A DNA stretch of 64,000 bases from Maridesulfovibrio salexigens DSM 2638 (lineage in GTDB: Bacteria; Desulfobacterota; Desulfovibrionia; Desulfovibrionales; Desulfovibrionaceae): the NCBI RefSeq assembly GCF_000023445.1, contig NC_012881.1, positions 2,658,501-2,722,500 on the forward strand, read 5' to 3'. The notes under the pieces were generated by a model. The model saw only the letters and a list, made by a program, of their open reading frames with translations. It had not been told where the DNA came from and did no database searches. The translations under genes and the position numbers were made by a program. Of the stretch, positions 17,223 through 26,261 are shown in pieces; position 1 is the stretch's first letter, and every line of letters begins with the position of its first letter.

Positions 17223-19139
17223 TTAAACATCTTTACGCGGATCAATAGAAATAATACTCGCTCCGAAGGCATCCATCACCCTTTTTACATCGGGATGGGA
17301 TTCAACATCGTCACGAATTTCCTGCCTGCTCCTACGCTTACCCTTGGAACTGATCTGAATTTCCAGCTCAACCTCAGGGCCGAAATATTCCGATACAAGC
17401 CGTTCAACAACACCACGTGATTCACGTCCTGCGACCTGCCCCTGATGAAAAGAGTTCGCACAGGTCAATACCAGCTTGCCGTCTATAAGCTCGCCCTTGC
17501 ACTTACTCAAACCGGAAGTTGATCCATTTGCACCGCTATCTGCGACGTATTGCAAAAAACCTTCAAAGTCACGCGGTCCACTGACCGAAGCCGGAAATGA
17601 AGGCTTAGCCGGAGCAGGTTCAGGAACACGCTCCAACGGCGGAATAGATTCCGGCGCAGGATTTTCCGATTGAGGAACAAGGGAATTTAAATCACTATCG
17701 GTCTGTAAACCTGCCGCGTCAGGAAGGGAGGAATCATCTGCTCCCATATCGTTCGCAGAACGGTTACCAGCCGGAGAACCGGATTCAGTGCGTCCCATGG
17801 GACGACCATTTGCCCCCATGCCCTGCGGCTGCATTCCCTGATTCTGGGGTGGAACCTGTTGCTGCATTCCCTGCTGAGGACTGTTCTGCCAAGGCGGAGT
17901 CTGTCCGCCGGGCTGTTGGCCCATAGGCTGGCTTGGCGGAGGAGTCTGCGGCGGAGCCTGATTCGGCACTGCCGGCGCAGCTTGCGGTGCCTGTTGCGGA
18001 CTGGGTGCTGCCGAAGCAAGAGCACCGGCCCGTTCCATTGAAATAAGGTCGGTAAGGCTCGCCATGTTAAGCAAAAGCAGCTCAAGGGCCATGGCCGGTT
18101 CGAGACTGGTCATTACCTTGCGCTGTCCGTCAACGGTCATCTGCCAACAGGCATGGATGAATGAACGGTCAAAGGTCTGTGCCCATTTCATGAACTCGGC
18201 AGCTTCCTCGGATGAAAGGCCGAGTAGAGGTACTGCCCTCTCACCGGACTGGTTGAGCAGAAACATATTACGCCAGCAGTTACCAAGCTCACGAATGAAA
18301 AATCCAAGATCAAGTCCGCGACCGAGGACCTGCTGTACTGTATCACCTACAGCAACCAGATCACGTCCGTGGATAGCCTGCATGAGCGTAAAAAAGACAT
18401 CCCGTCCGGCAAGACCTAAGATTGAGCGTACATCCTCTTCCAGCAGTTTCTCACTGCCAAGAGCCAAGACCTGCCCCAGCAGGGACATGGAGTCACGCAC
18501 ACTGCCCGCCCCACGTTTGGCAATAAGGTCGACAGCTCCCTGCTCGAACTCAATCTGTTCCATATTTAAGATATTGGAAAGATGCGCAATCAGCTCATCA
18601 TTGGTGAGCATCTTGAATGCGTAATGCTGGCAACGGCTGATGATAGTGGCCGGAAACTTATGTGTTTCCGTAGTTGCCATAATGAACGTTGCGTGCGGCG
18701 GCGGCTCTTCAAGGGTTTTCAGCAGGGCGTTAAAGGCCTGCACGGTAAGCATGTGCGCTTCATCGATAATGAAAACCTTGTAGCGGAATTCAATGGGCGC
18801 GTAGCCGATATCTTCCTTGAGCCTGCGGGCGTCATCAACTTTACCATGTGATGCGGCGTCAATCTCGACCACGTCAACACCGACACCTGCTGTAATCTGG
18901 CGGCAATTGTCGCACTCGTTACAAGGCTCGGCGGTGGGTGCGTTTTTACAGTTCAGCGCCTTGGCGAAAATTCTGGCAATGGTAGTCTTGCCGACCCCGC
19001 GTGTACCACTGAAAAGGTATGCGGGAGCAACCTTATCCTGCGCTGCCGCACGGGAAAGGATTGTTTTGACTGCTTCCTGTCCTGCCACTTCACCAAAAGT
19101 CTGCGGACGGTATTTTGCTGTCAGATTGGATGTACTCAT
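17223..19139 (-). CDS. dnaX: DNA polymerase III subunit gamma/tau
   Basis: This 638-residue clamp-loader ATPase starts with STSNLTAKYRPQTFGEVAGQE. Walker A is SGTRGVGKTT, a zinc module is formed by C-CDNC-type cysteines at about 64-82, then IDEAHML and a sensor TTETHKFPATI with SRCQ. Residues about 375-450 are a Gln/Pro/Gly/Met-rich linker, longer and more Q-rich than usual, followed by an acidic Ser/Pro section. A C-terminal domain from about 525 should bind the polymerase alpha subunit. I saw no A-rich slippery heptamer, so a frameshifted gamma form is not supported here. It heads the dnaX-ybaB-recR group. Confidence 0.96.
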   Translation of the reverse strand: MSTSNLTAKYRPQTFGEVAGQEAVKTILSRAAAQDKVAPAYLFSGTRGVGKTTIARIFAKALNCKNAPTAEPCNECDNCRQITAGVGVDVVEIDAASHGKVDDARRLKEDIGYAPIEFRYKVFIIDEAHMLTVQAFNALLKTLEEPPPHATFIMATTETHKFPATIISRCQHYAFKMLTNDELIAHLSNILNMEQIEFEQGAVDLIAKRGAGSVRDSMSLLGQVLALGSEKLLEEDVRSILGLAGRDVFFTLMQAIHGRDLVAVGDTVQQVLGRGLDLGFFIRELGNCWRNMFLLNQSGERAVPLLGLSSEEAAEFMKWAQTFDRSFIHACWQMTVDGQRKVMTSLEPAMALELLLLNMASLTDLISMERAGALASAAPSPQQAPQAAPAVPNQAPPQTPPPSQPMGQQPGGQTPPWQNSPQQGMQQQVPPQNQGMQPQGMGANGRPMGRTESGSPAGNRSANDMGADDSSLPDAAGLQTDSDLNSLVPQSENPAPESIPPLERVPEPAPAKPSFPASVSGPRDFEGFLQYVADSGANGSTSGLSKCKGELIDGKLVLTCANSFHQGQVAGRESRGVVERLVSEYFGPEVELEIQISSKGKRRSRQEIRDDVESHPDVKRVMDAFGASIISIDPRKDV

Positions 19140-19149
19140 ATAATAAGAT

Positions 19150-19162
19150 GCCTTCGGCGACC
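19150..19162. repeat. Fragment of dispersed repeat (GCCTTCGGCGACC)
   Basis: GCCTTCGGCGACC lies immediately before the dnaX start and is the inverted form of the GGTCGCCGAAGGC word found at 16820-16832 and 25423-25435. CTCTTCGCGTC follows nearby. Confidence 0.5.
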
Positions 19163-19204
19163 CTTTTTAATGCTCTTCGCGTCTGTTAACAAATATAACA
19201 AATC

Positions 19205-19237
19205 AGTTTGGGGACCTGAGCATCAGGCCCCCAAACT
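19205..19237 (-). terminator. Terminator after ilvE
   Basis: AGTTTGGGG and CCCCAAACT form the outer stem, with a nested CCTGA-GCA-TCAGG inner hairpin. A moderately T-rich stretch follows on the minus strand. Confidence 0.7.
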
Positions 19238-19245
19238 ATTAATGA

Positions 19246-20169
19246 CTAAATTTCGTAGTAATCCAGCCAGCCTTTGTACTTGTCATTGCCGCCTTTAACA
19301 GCATTAAAGTACTCTTTCTGGAGGAGGGTGCCTACGGGACCACGCTTACCTTCGCCGATAACACGGTTATCAACTTCGCAGATAGGGGTAACTTCAGCAG
19401 CAGTACCACAGAAGAAAGCTTCATCAGCAATGTAGAGTTCATCACGGGTGAAGAGCTGCTCTACCACTTCGTAGCCGAGATCTCGGGCAACCTTCATCAG
19501 GCTGGCACGGGTGATACCGGGCAGTACGGAAGTAAGCGGGGTTGTTTTAATGATGTTGTCTTTTACGATGAAAATGTTCTCACCGGTAGCTTCGGAAACA
19601 AATCCGGAAGTATCGAGCATGAGAGCTTCATCGTATCCGTCTTTAACAGCCTCAACCTTTGCGAGGATGGAGTTGACGTAGTTACCGCAAGCCTTGGACT
19701 TGGTCATCATGACGTTTACATGATGGCGGTTGAAGGAAGAGGTCTTAACACGGATACCCTTTTCAAGGGCTTCTTCACCGAGATAAGCACCCCAAGGCCA
19801 TGTTGCGATGCAAACACGAATGGGGTTGGAACCGGGGTGTACGCCCATGGCACCGTCACCGATGAAAACGAGGGGGCGAATGTAACCTTCTTTCAGGCCG
19901 TTTACTTTCAGAGTCTCAAGAATCGCGTCGTGAATTTCTTCAACAGTGAAAGGAATGGTCAGACCGAGAATTTTTGCGGAATCGAAGAGACGGACCACAT
20001 GTTCGCGAAGCCTGAAAACAGCGGATTTACCGTCCACAGTGGCATATGCGCGAATACCTTCGAATACACCTGCACCGTAGTGCAGAGTATGGGTAAGCAC
20101 ATGAACCTGTGCATCATCCCAATTCACCAATTCACCGTCAAACCAGATTTTTTCTGCTTTTTGAACCAT
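19246..20169 (-). CDS. ilvE: Branched-chain amino-acid aminotransferase
   Basis: This 307-residue fold-type IV PLP enzyme begins with [21 protein letters not shown], has the [17 protein letters not shown] segment, the lysine region [18 protein letters not shown], and [15 protein letters not shown] plus [14 protein letters not shown], as in IlvE. It carries out the last step of Val, Leu and Ile synthesis by exchange with glutamate in the cytoplasm. AGGGGG lies six bases before the ATG. It appears to be a single-gene unit with its own terminator, 106 bp downstream of the dnaX start. Confidence 0.95.
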   Translation of the reverse strand: MVQKAEKIWFDGELVNWDDAQVHVLTHTLHYGAGVFEGIRAYATVDGKSAVFRLREHVVRLFDSAKILGLTIPFTVEEIHDAILETLKVNGLKEGYIRPLVFIGDGAMGVHPGSNPIRVCIATWPWGAYLGEEALEKGIRVKTSSFNRHHVNVMMTKSKACGNYVNSILAKVEAVKDGYDEALMLDTSGFVSEATGENIFIVKDNIIKTTPLTSVLPGITRASLMKVARDLGYEVVEQLFTRDELYIADEAFFCGTAAEVTPICEVDNRVIGEGKRGPVGTLLQKEYFNAVKGGNDKYKGWLDYYEI

Positions 20170-20403
20170 TATGTCCCCCTAATTTTCTTCTATAAATATA
20201 AAAAGCGCAGGCAGTGTGAAAGCCCCGCTTGATAACAACAGCGAACAACAGAATATACGAAGCTAAAAAAAAGAGGGTCCAAGGTCAAGAAGGAACGGGA
20301 AGATCAAACTCAGGAAATAATCAAAAAACACAAAAAAGAACGCACTAACTGGACGGAAACTGAATAGCCCCCGCCCTTATATGCGAACCATCATCGACTG
20401 ATA

Positions 20404-20712
20404 TCAGACGCTTACAACTGAGTTTTCACCGTCTCCGTATGGAGTCGTTTCCGTGCGGTCCGGTTCGGTATCGTTAAACCAGATGTTCTCCCCGGCCAGA
20501 TAACGGAACTGGTAATCACGCCCGGTTTCAAGATCAACGGTAACGGTATATTTACCGCTTTTTAATTTTTTCATGGGAGTCGAACTTTGATCCCAACCAT
20601 TGAAATCGCCAACCAGATAGATCGCTTCACCGTTTTCGACCTGATCCTTTTCCACTTCAAACTTAACCTTGCAAACAGGTTTGCTTTTAAGAAATTTCTT
20701 GGAAAGAGCCAC
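20404..20712 (-). CDS. Small isoamylase-type early-set (CBM48-like) protein
   Basis: This 102-residue protein is a single domain: KVKFEVEKDQVENGEAIYLVGDFNGWD, then MKKLKSGKYTVTVDLETGRDYQFRYLAGENIWFNDTEPDR. The GDFNGWD and FRY--G--W-ND words are the hallmark of the early-set glycogen-binding domain of branching enzymes and AMPK beta. Stand-alone versions are common but their role is unclear; glycogen or carbohydrate binding is inferred. The GTG start has AGGAGG five bases upstream. No glycogen enzyme lies nearby. Confidence 0.88.
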   Translation of the reverse strand: MALSKKFLKSKPVCKVKFEVEKDQVENGEAIYLVGDFNGWDQSSTPMKKLKSGKYTVTVDLETGRDYQFRYLAGENIWFNDTEPDRTETTPYGDGENSVVSV

Positions 20713-21050
20713 CGAAGCCTCCTGATGGTTATAATTTTAAAATGTCAGTGATAAAAAATTTTCTGTTATTAATTAATCGTTATTTTTTTTTAATGTCAAC
20801 ATCACTCTAAAAAAATCCATATAAACGTCATCTGCACATTTTGATTAATTATTCAGAAAAAGAAGTTTTTCACCCTATTATAACATGCATAAAATTCTTA
20901 ATTTTCGAATTTAATTCTGTAAAACTAAATTTTGAAAACTTTTTTTCTCCATAAACATTGTCGTACACACAAATATTAGTTTTGACAGCGATGGACACCA
21001 TGGTTACAAATCACCTTTAAGTTTATATTTTTTATTTAGGAGTAACGACC
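20713..21050. other. AT-rich 338-bp spacer between divergent genes
   Basis: The spacer is very AT-rich. Apart from the strong promoter at 20982-21010 and the ribosome site AGGAG before 21051, I see no gene, hairpin or repeat in it. Confidence 0.6.
20982..21010 (+). promoter_or_regulatory. Sigma-70-type promoter for the aminotransferase gene
   Basis: TTGACA (20982-20987), a 17-base spacer and TACAAA (21005-21010) lie 40 bp before the ATG at 21051. The spacing is ideal and the -35 box is perfect. Confidence 0.65.
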
Positions 21051-22226
21051 ATGGACAAGTTTCCAAGAGTTCACCGGCTGCCCCCCTATGTGTTTGCCAA
21101 GGTGAACGAACTGAAAATGCAGATGCGCCACGAAGGTGAGGATATCATCGACCTTGGCATGGGGAACCCAGACCTCCCCACCCCCCAGCACATTGTAGAC
21201 AAACTGGTTGAAGCGGCGCAGAAGCCCGCCAACCATCGCTACAGCGCGTCAAGGGGAATCAAGGGCCTCCGCAGGGAGATGGCGCTTTGGTATAAAAGAA
21301 GATATGGCGTTGAACTGGATTATGATCAGGAAGTGGTCGTTACCATGGGCGCCAAAGAGGGGCTGGCGCACCTGGCGCTGGTCATGCTTTCACCCGGTGA
21401 TGTAGTTTTCGCACCGGACCCGTCTTATCCCATCCACCCGTACGCAAGTATTATTGCCGGGGCGGATGTAAGACGTATTCCCATCGGCGCTGACCGTGAT
21501 TTCTTTGAAGATCTGGAACTGGCAATGCGCCAGACATGGCCCAGACCGAAACTGCTGATCATCAACTACCCGCACAACCCTACCGGAGTGACTGCGGATA
21601 TTCCGTTCTTTGAAAGAATTGTCGACTTCTGCAAAGAAAACGACCTGCTTGTAATTCACGACCTCGCATATGCCGACTTCACCTTTGACGGCTATGAAGC
21701 ACCCAGCTTCCTGCAGGCTCGCGGAGCTAAAGACGTAGGGGTAGAATTCTTCTCCCTTTCCAAGAGCTACTCCATGCCCGGCTGGCGCGTGGGTTTCTGC
21801 TGCGGTAATCAGGAAATGGTACAGGCCCTGACCCGTATCAAGAGTTATCTGGACTACGGTCTGTTCCAGCCCATCCAGATTGCAGCCTGCCATGCCCTTT
21901 CCGGACCGCAGGAATGCGTTCGCGAAATCATGGATATTTATCAGGACCGCCGCGATGCACTCTGCGAAGGATTGCAGCGTATCGGCTGGGATGTAACACC
22001 GCCAAAAGCCACCCAGTTTATCTGGGCACCGATCCCTGAGCAGTTCAAACATCTCGGCTCGGTGGAATTTTCCAAGCTACTGCTGCGCGAATGTAAAGTA
22101 GCTGTTGCCCCCGGACTCGGCTTCGGACACTACGGAGATGACCATGTCCGCATGGCCCTCGTAGAGAACCGGCAACGAATAAATCAGGCTATACGAGGCA
22201 TGAAAGACCTATTTGCAAAAGGGTAA
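21051..22226 (+). CDS. Class I/II aminotransferase (AlaC/DapL-like)
   Basis: This 391-residue fold-type I PLP enzyme has [14 protein letters not shown] near the N-terminus, [38 protein letters not shown], and the PLP lysine in [17 protein letters not shown]. The family includes alanine transaminase AlaC, aspartate aminotransferases and LL-diaminopimelate aminotransferase. Position just before homoserine dehydrogenase suggests amino-acid synthesis, but a terminator separates them (22246-22285), so the substrate is uncertain. AGGAG precedes the ATG at eight bases. Confidence 0.9.
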   Translation: MDKFPRVHRLPPYVFAKVNELKMQMRHEGEDIIDLGMGNPDLPTPQHIVDKLVEAAQKPANHRYSASRGIKGLRREMALWYKRRYGVELDYDQEVVVTMGAKEGLAHLALVMLSPGDVVFAPDPSYPIHPYASIIAGADVRRIPIGADRDFFEDLELAMRQTWPRPKLLIINYPHNPTGVTADIPFFERIVDFCKENDLLVIHDLAYADFTFDGYEAPSFLQARGAKDVGVEFFSLSKSYSMPGWRVGFCCGNQEMVQALTRIKSYLDYGLFQPIQIAACHALSGPQECVREIMDIYQDRRDALCEGLQRIGWDVTPPKATQFIWAPIPEQFKHLGSVEFSKLLLRECKVAVAPGLGFGHYGDDHVRMALVENRQRINQAIRGMKDLFAKG

Positions 22227-22245
22227 AAGATAATTATTCAAATTT

Positions 22246-22285
22246 CTGGCAGGTTGCGGTATAAAGCAGCCTGCCAGTTTTTTTT
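22246..22285 (+). terminator. Terminator between the aminotransferase and hom
   Basis: CTGGCAGG and CCTGCCAG pair, with inner TGC/GCA pairs, followed by eight T residues. It is a strong intrinsic terminator for the plus strand. Confidence 0.85.
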
Positions 22286-22316
22286 GAAACATGAGAAATG
22301 AATTAATGAGGTTTTA

Positions 22317-23606
22317 ATGCAGACTGTTAAGCTTGCCATTGCCGGATTCGGCACTGTCGGAACCGGACTCGCCCGGATTTTGGAAGAAAACGAAGATGTG
22401 ATCCTCGCCCGCTGCGGGAAAAAATTCGAGATTACATCCGTTCTAGTCCGTGACGTAAACAAAAAAAGGGATTTCCTGCCCGGACCTGAAGTAAAATTCA
22501 CCGCCGATCCCGATGAATTCACATCCAGCCCGGATGTAGACATCGTAGTGGAACTAATGGGCGGCACGACCGTGGCCAAAGAAATTGTTATCAAAGCCCT
22601 TAAAGCAGGCAAGCACGTAGTCACTGCCAACAAGCATCTGCTGGCTGAACACGGCATTGAACTTTTTGATATTGCTGCTCAGAATAAAGTCGGCCTGTAC
22701 TACGAATCCAGCGTTGCCGGCGGTATTCCCATCATTCAGTCCATCAAGGAATCATTGGCCGGGAACCGCATCAAATCCATAGTCGGGATTCTCAACGGAA
22801 CCGCCAACTATATCCTGTCTGAAATGTCCACCAACGGTCTGGAATTCGATACAGCACTGGCCCAAGCTAAAGAACTGGGCTACGCCGAAGCAGACCCGAC
22901 CTTTGACATTGAAGGCATCGATGCAGCGCACAAGGTGTGTGTGTTGACCCGTATTGCTTACGGCAAGGACTATCCCCTTTCCGAACTGCCCATTGAAGGC
23001 ATCACCAGAGTCGAAGGTCAGGACATCCGTTTTGCACGCGAGTTCGGTTACCGCGTCAAACTTATCGGCGCAGTACAGGATGTGGGCGGCAAACTGGAAG
23101 CCGGAGTATTTCCCGCACTTGTAAAATACACCCTGTTGCTTGCCCGCGTCGGCGGAAACTACAACGCCGTCCGCGTTGAAGGCAATGCAGTAGGTCCCGC
23201 ATTTTTCCACGGTCAGGGCGCTGGCTCACTTCCCACCGGAAGCGCAGTACTGGCTGACATCATGGCCCTCGCAAAGACCGACACTCCGGATAACACCGGA
23301 TTCTGCAATGCTCCCATAGAAAAAGCAAACATCCTGCCACCGGAACTGGCGACTTCGGAATACTACTTCCGCTTCACTGTTCAGGACAAAGCGGGTGTTA
23401 TGGCTTCTCTGTCCAAGTGCCTTGCTGAGCACAACATTTCCATTGCGCAGGCAGTACAGAAAGGCAATCCTGATGAAAAGGACATCCCGGTAGTATTTAC
23501 CACCCACAAGGCCAGCACCAAGGACGTGCACGCAGCCATCGAAGAAATCGATAGCATGCCCTTTATCACCAAGCCGACTATGTCCATGCGCATTTTAAAA
23601 GGATAG
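22317..23606 (+). CDS. hom: Homoserine dehydrogenase
   Basis: This 429-residue protein has an N-terminal NAD(P)-binding site (LAIAGFGTVGTGLARIL), VTANKHLLAEHG, the catalytic/substrate region SSVAGGIPIIQSIKESLAGN and GILNGTANYILSEM, then the AYAEADP-like LGYAEADPTFDIEG. A C-terminal ACT domain (YYFRFTVQDKAGVMASLSKC) at about 350-425 probably gives feedback control by threonine. It converts aspartate semialdehyde to homoserine. Nine bases separate it from the ApgM-like gene, so they form an operon. Confidence 0.96.
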   Translation: MQTVKLAIAGFGTVGTGLARILEENEDVILARCGKKFEITSVLVRDVNKKRDFLPGPEVKFTADPDEFTSSPDVDIVVELMGGTTVAKEIVIKALKAGKHVVTANKHLLAEHGIELFDIAAQNKVGLYYESSVAGGIPIIQSIKESLAGNRIKSIVGILNGTANYILSEMSTNGLEFDTALAQAKELGYAEADPTFDIEGIDAAHKVCVLTRIAYGKDYPLSELPIEGITRVEGQDIRFAREFGYRVKLIGAVQDVGGKLEAGVFPALVKYTLLLARVGGNYNAVRVEGNAVGPAFFHGQGAGSLPTGSAVLADIMALAKTDTPDNTGFCNAPIEKANILPPELATSEYYFRFTVQDKAGVMASLSKCLAEHNISIAQAVQKGNPDEKDIPVVFTTHKASTKDVHAAIEEIDSMPFITKPTMSMRILKG

Positions 23607-23615
23607 CTTTTACTT

Positions 23616-24797
23616 ATGAAACTTCTTTTTCTCATTGCTGACGGAATGGGCGGTTGGCCCATTGAAGAACTCGGTAACAAAACCACCCTTGCTGCCGCCA
23701 ATACTCCGAATATGGATATGCTGGCCGGGAAAGGTTTGATCGGTACCTGCCGGACCGTGCCCAAGGGCATGGCTCCCGGTTCCGATGTTGCCAACATGTC
23801 ATTGCTTGGTTTCGACCCCGCCACCTATCACACCGGACGTGGTCCAATTGAAGCCGCAGCTCAAGGACTTCAACTTGATCCTGATGATTTGGTCTGGCGC
23901 ATGAATCTGGTTAATCTTTCCGAATTCGATGAAAACGGAACCATGTACGACTACTCTGCCGGACACATCGGAACCGATAAATCAGTACCGCTGGTGGAAA
24001 AACTTCAGGCCGAGCTTGGCAATGATGAATTCACTTTCTACCCCGGCATCCAATACCGCCACCTGCTGGTCCACAAAGGAGGTGCCAAGAAGATGGAAGC
24101 GGGCCTGAATATCCGTCCGCCCCACGACCTCACTGACAAGCCCATTGACGAAGACATTCGCGAATTCGCCAAGAGCCCGCTTATGGACAAGCTGGTCCGG
24201 GATGCAGTGGATGTGCTTGCCGACAACGGAACCAAAGCTGTATCCATTTGGCCTTGGGGACAGGGCCGTCCGCTGATCCTGCCGCCTTTTGAAGAAAAGT
24301 TCGGCATGAAGGGTGCTGTGATTTCTGCAGTTGACCTGATCAAAGGACTGGGTAATGCTTCCGGCATGGAAGTTATTGACGTGGAAGGAGCCACCGGACT
24401 GGTGGATACCAACTACGAAGGCAAGGTCGAAGCGGCCCTGAGATTCCTTGAACATGGTGATTTTGTCTACGTACACCTTGAAGGGCCGGATGAATCCGGT
24501 CACATGGGCAGTGTGGAAGATAAAATCAAATCCATTGAACGTTTTGATTCACGCATTGTGGCTCCCCTGCTGGAAAAATATCCGCTGGACAAAGCCAATT
24601 ACGTGATCACCTGCGACCACTTTACCCCAATTGAAACCAGAACCCACGATGAAACCCCGGTTCCCTTCATCATGACTTCGCCGCGGCTTATTCCTTCCGG
24701 CGAGAAGTCATTCACCGAAGAAACCGCAGACCGGACCGGAATCATCATCCCTGATGGACACGATTTCATGCAATGGGTGCTGAATAAGACAAGATAA
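23616..24797 (+). CDS. ApgM-family phosphomutase-like protein, candidate homoserine kinase
   Basis: This 393-residue alkaline-phosphatase-superfamily protein has metal-binding MKLLFLIADGMGG, the phosphorylated-serine region APGSDVANMSLLGFDP, GRGPIEAAAQG, VHLEGPDESGHMG and TCDHFTPIETRTHDETPVP. It resembles archaeal-type cofactor-independent phosphoglycerate mutase. A bacterial subgroup (TIGR02535) located beside hom or threonine synthase, in genomes lacking ThrB, has been proposed to act as homoserine kinase. The adjacency to hom here (nine-base gap) fits that proposal. No ThrB is in this window. Mutase activity remains possible. Confidence 0.85.
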   Translation: MKLLFLIADGMGGWPIEELGNKTTLAAANTPNMDMLAGKGLIGTCRTVPKGMAPGSDVANMSLLGFDPATYHTGRGPIEAAAQGLQLDPDDLVWRMNLVNLSEFDENGTMYDYSAGHIGTDKSVPLVEKLQAELGNDEFTFYPGIQYRHLLVHKGGAKKMEAGLNIRPPHDLTDKPIDEDIREFAKSPLMDKLVRDAVDVLADNGTKAVSIWPWGQGRPLILPPFEEKFGMKGAVISAVDLIKGLGNASGMEVIDVEGATGLVDTNYEGKVEAALRFLEHGDFVYVHLEGPDESGHMGSVEDKIKSIERFDSRIVAPLLEKYPLDKANYVITCDHFTPIETRTHDETPVPFIMTSPRLIPSGEKSFTEETADRTGIIIPDGHDFMQWVLNKTR

Positions 24798-24799
24798 TC

Positions 24800-25210
24800 A
24801 TGAACACCGAATTCCCGACACCGCATTCATGGCTGACACATAGTGTTTCCTATGGTGAGACCGATGCCATGGGTGTGGTTTATTATGCAGAATATCTGCA
24901 CTTTTTTGAGCGGTCCCGTTCGCTTTTCATCCGCGAACGGGGCATGAGCTATGCCGAAGTTGAAGAGCGCGGCATCTACCTGCCCGTACGCGAGGCCAAT
25001 TGCCGTTACCGCATCCCGGCCCAATACGATGACCAGCTTGATATTCAAGTAGGCATCAGTGAATGGAAACGCGCTTCCATCAAGTTCACCTACAACATCT
25101 ACAAAGATGAACGCTCAACGCTCATCGCGACCGGATTCACCGAGCACGCTTGCGTCAACAATGACGGCAGGCCGGTTCGTGTTCCTGAGTGGCTACGCGA
25201 AATATTTTAA
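24800..25210 (+). CDS. Acyl-CoA thioesterase, YbgC/4-hydroxybenzoyl-CoA type
   Basis: This 136-residue hot-dog-fold protein has SYGETDAMGVVYYAEYLHFFERSR, where Asp in the ETDAMG motif is the catalytic residue of the YbgC/4HBT family, and ANCRYRIPAQYDD further on. Its ATG is two bases after the ApgM-like stop, so it is the third gene of the hom operon. YbgC usually goes with tol-pal, but the tol-pal operon in this window lacks it. The actual acyl substrate is unknown. Confidence 0.92.
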   Translation: MNTEFPTPHSWLTHSVSYGETDAMGVVYYAEYLHFFERSRSLFIRERGMSYAEVEERGIYLPVREANCRYRIPAQYDDQLDIQVGISEWKRASIKFTYNIYKDERSTLIATGFTEHACVNNDGRPVRVPEWLREIF

Positions 25211-25237
25211 TGTCTCCGACGGCCCTTCGGGGACCAA

Positions 25238-25296
25238 AGAACCCTTTTAAAAAAGGGTTCTCTGGACTCTCCTAAAACTTTTATTATGCTTCGCAA
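25238..25296. repeat. Dispersed hairpin element, copy C
   Basis: AGAACCCTTTT, AA, AAAAGGGTTCT form a hairpin at 25238-25261, followed by CTGGACTCTCCTAAAACTTTTATTATGCTTCGC. The last part is the inverted form of the GCGAAGC ... AAGTTTTGGAGGG ... CCAGAG word at 16749-16791. The hairpin probably also ends the hom transcript. Confidence 0.7.
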
Positions 25297-25360
25297 CGTG
25301 TTGCATAAAAAGTTCTCTATTTTAATTTACTTCTCAAATATCCAAAACAAAGGCGCATCC

Positions 25361-25435
25361 CTACTAAAATTTTTTGGGATTCTTAAACCCTTTTTTTAAA
25401 GAGGGTTTAAGGCCCCCGGCAGGGTCGCCGAAGGC
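25361..25435. repeat. Dispersed hairpin element, copy D (inverted)
   Basis: CTAAAATTTTTTGGGATT is followed by CTTAAACCC and GGGTTTAAG (25382-25411), GGCCCCCGGCAGG, and GTCGCCGAAGGC. The order is the reverse of copies A and B. It ends six bases before the amidohydrolase ATG at 25442 and so may occupy its leader. Confidence 0.7.
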
Positions 25436-25441
25436 ATAATC

Positions 25442-26227
25442 ATGTATTACGATGTTCATACTCATGCATTCCACCCTAAAATTGCCGACAAGGTAATCCA
25501 GCAACTCCACGACCACTACGGCATCACAGCAGTAGGCAACGGTCACCCTGAAGACCTTCTGAACCGCGCGACACGCGCAGGATTGGACAGGGTCATAATT
25601 CATACCGCTGCAACCGCCCCGGATCAGGTCATTCCTGCTAACAACTGGTCTATTGAACTGGCAAAATCAGACGAGCGCATTGTCACCTTCGGGACCATGC
25701 ACCCGGATTATGCTGACCCGGAAAAAGAAATCGCAAGACTGGAACGAAACGGCATTAAGGGACTGAAATTCCACCCTGACTTTCAGGGCTTCTTTATGGA
25801 TGACCGAAAATTCTACCGCATAATGGAAATGGCGCAGGACCGCTTTGTATGCATGTTCCACATAGGGGACAGGCTGCCACCGGAAAAGAATCCATCCTGT
25901 CCGCTCAAACTGAAGAAGCTGCTACAGAACTTCCCACGCCTCAAAGCCATCGGCGCACATATGGGCGGCTTGTACCATTGGAAAATGGTTGCCGAGGAAC
26001 TGGCAGGAATGGATGTTTATTTCGATACATCAAGCTGCCTGCCCTTCATGGATAAGGAAGTACTTTACAAGATAATCGAAAGACACCCGCGCGAACGGAT
26101 TCTGTTCGGCAGCGACTATCCGCTCTTTGATCCGCAGGATTCAATGAAAGAATTACAGCACGCACTCAAACTGAAAGACAGCGAACTGGAACAGCATATG
26201 AGCGCAGTAGAAGAATTACTCGCATAA
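25442..26227 (+). CDS. Amidohydrolase-family metal-dependent hydrolase
   Basis: This 261-residue TIM-barrel protein has metal ligands in YYDVHTHAFHP at the start, a middle LKFHPDFQGF, MFHIGD, GAHMGGL, and FGSDYPLFDP near the C-terminus. This matches the amidohydrolase_2 group (PF04909-like). The natural substrate cannot be told. The ATG lies right after a dispersed repeat and no good ribosome site is seen, which is odd. It is followed by a bidirectional terminator. Confidence 0.85.
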   Translation: MYYDVHTHAFHPKIADKVIQQLHDHYGITAVGNGHPEDLLNRATRAGLDRVIIHTAATAPDQVIPANNWSIELAKSDERIVTFGTMHPDYADPEKEIARLERNGIKGLKFHPDFQGFFMDDRKFYRIMEMAQDRFVCMFHIGDRLPPEKNPSCPLKLKKLLQNFPRLKAIGAHMGGLYHWKMVAEELAGMDVYFDTSSCLPFMDKEVLYKIIERHPRERILFGSDYPLFDPQDSMKELQHALKLKDSELEQHMSAVEELLA

Positions 26228-26261
26228 AATAAACGCACAGGGGCAACCCTGTGCGTTTATT
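26228..26261. terminator. Bidirectional terminator between convergent genes
   Basis: AATAAACGCACAGGG (26228-26242), loop GCAA, CCCTGTGCGTTTATT (26247-26261). It is a perfect 15-bp stem with A- and T-rich flanks. It overlaps the stop codon of the minus-strand DUF2867 gene. Confidence 0.88.

Noticed and set aside
17875-18010. Gln/Pro-rich linker in dnaX suggesting a frameshift to gamma
   Set aside because: I found no A6G-type slippery heptamer in the coding strand, so a programmed frameshift is not supported.
21390-22052. 220-codon open frame on the minus strand
   Set aside because: It is a shadow of the plus-strand aminotransferase, which has full catalytic motifs.
26228-26261. Resemblance to a c-di-GMP riboswitch (CACAGGGGCAACC)
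   Set aside because: The motif is part of a symmetric 15-bp stem with a GCAA loop between convergent genes, so it is a terminator.
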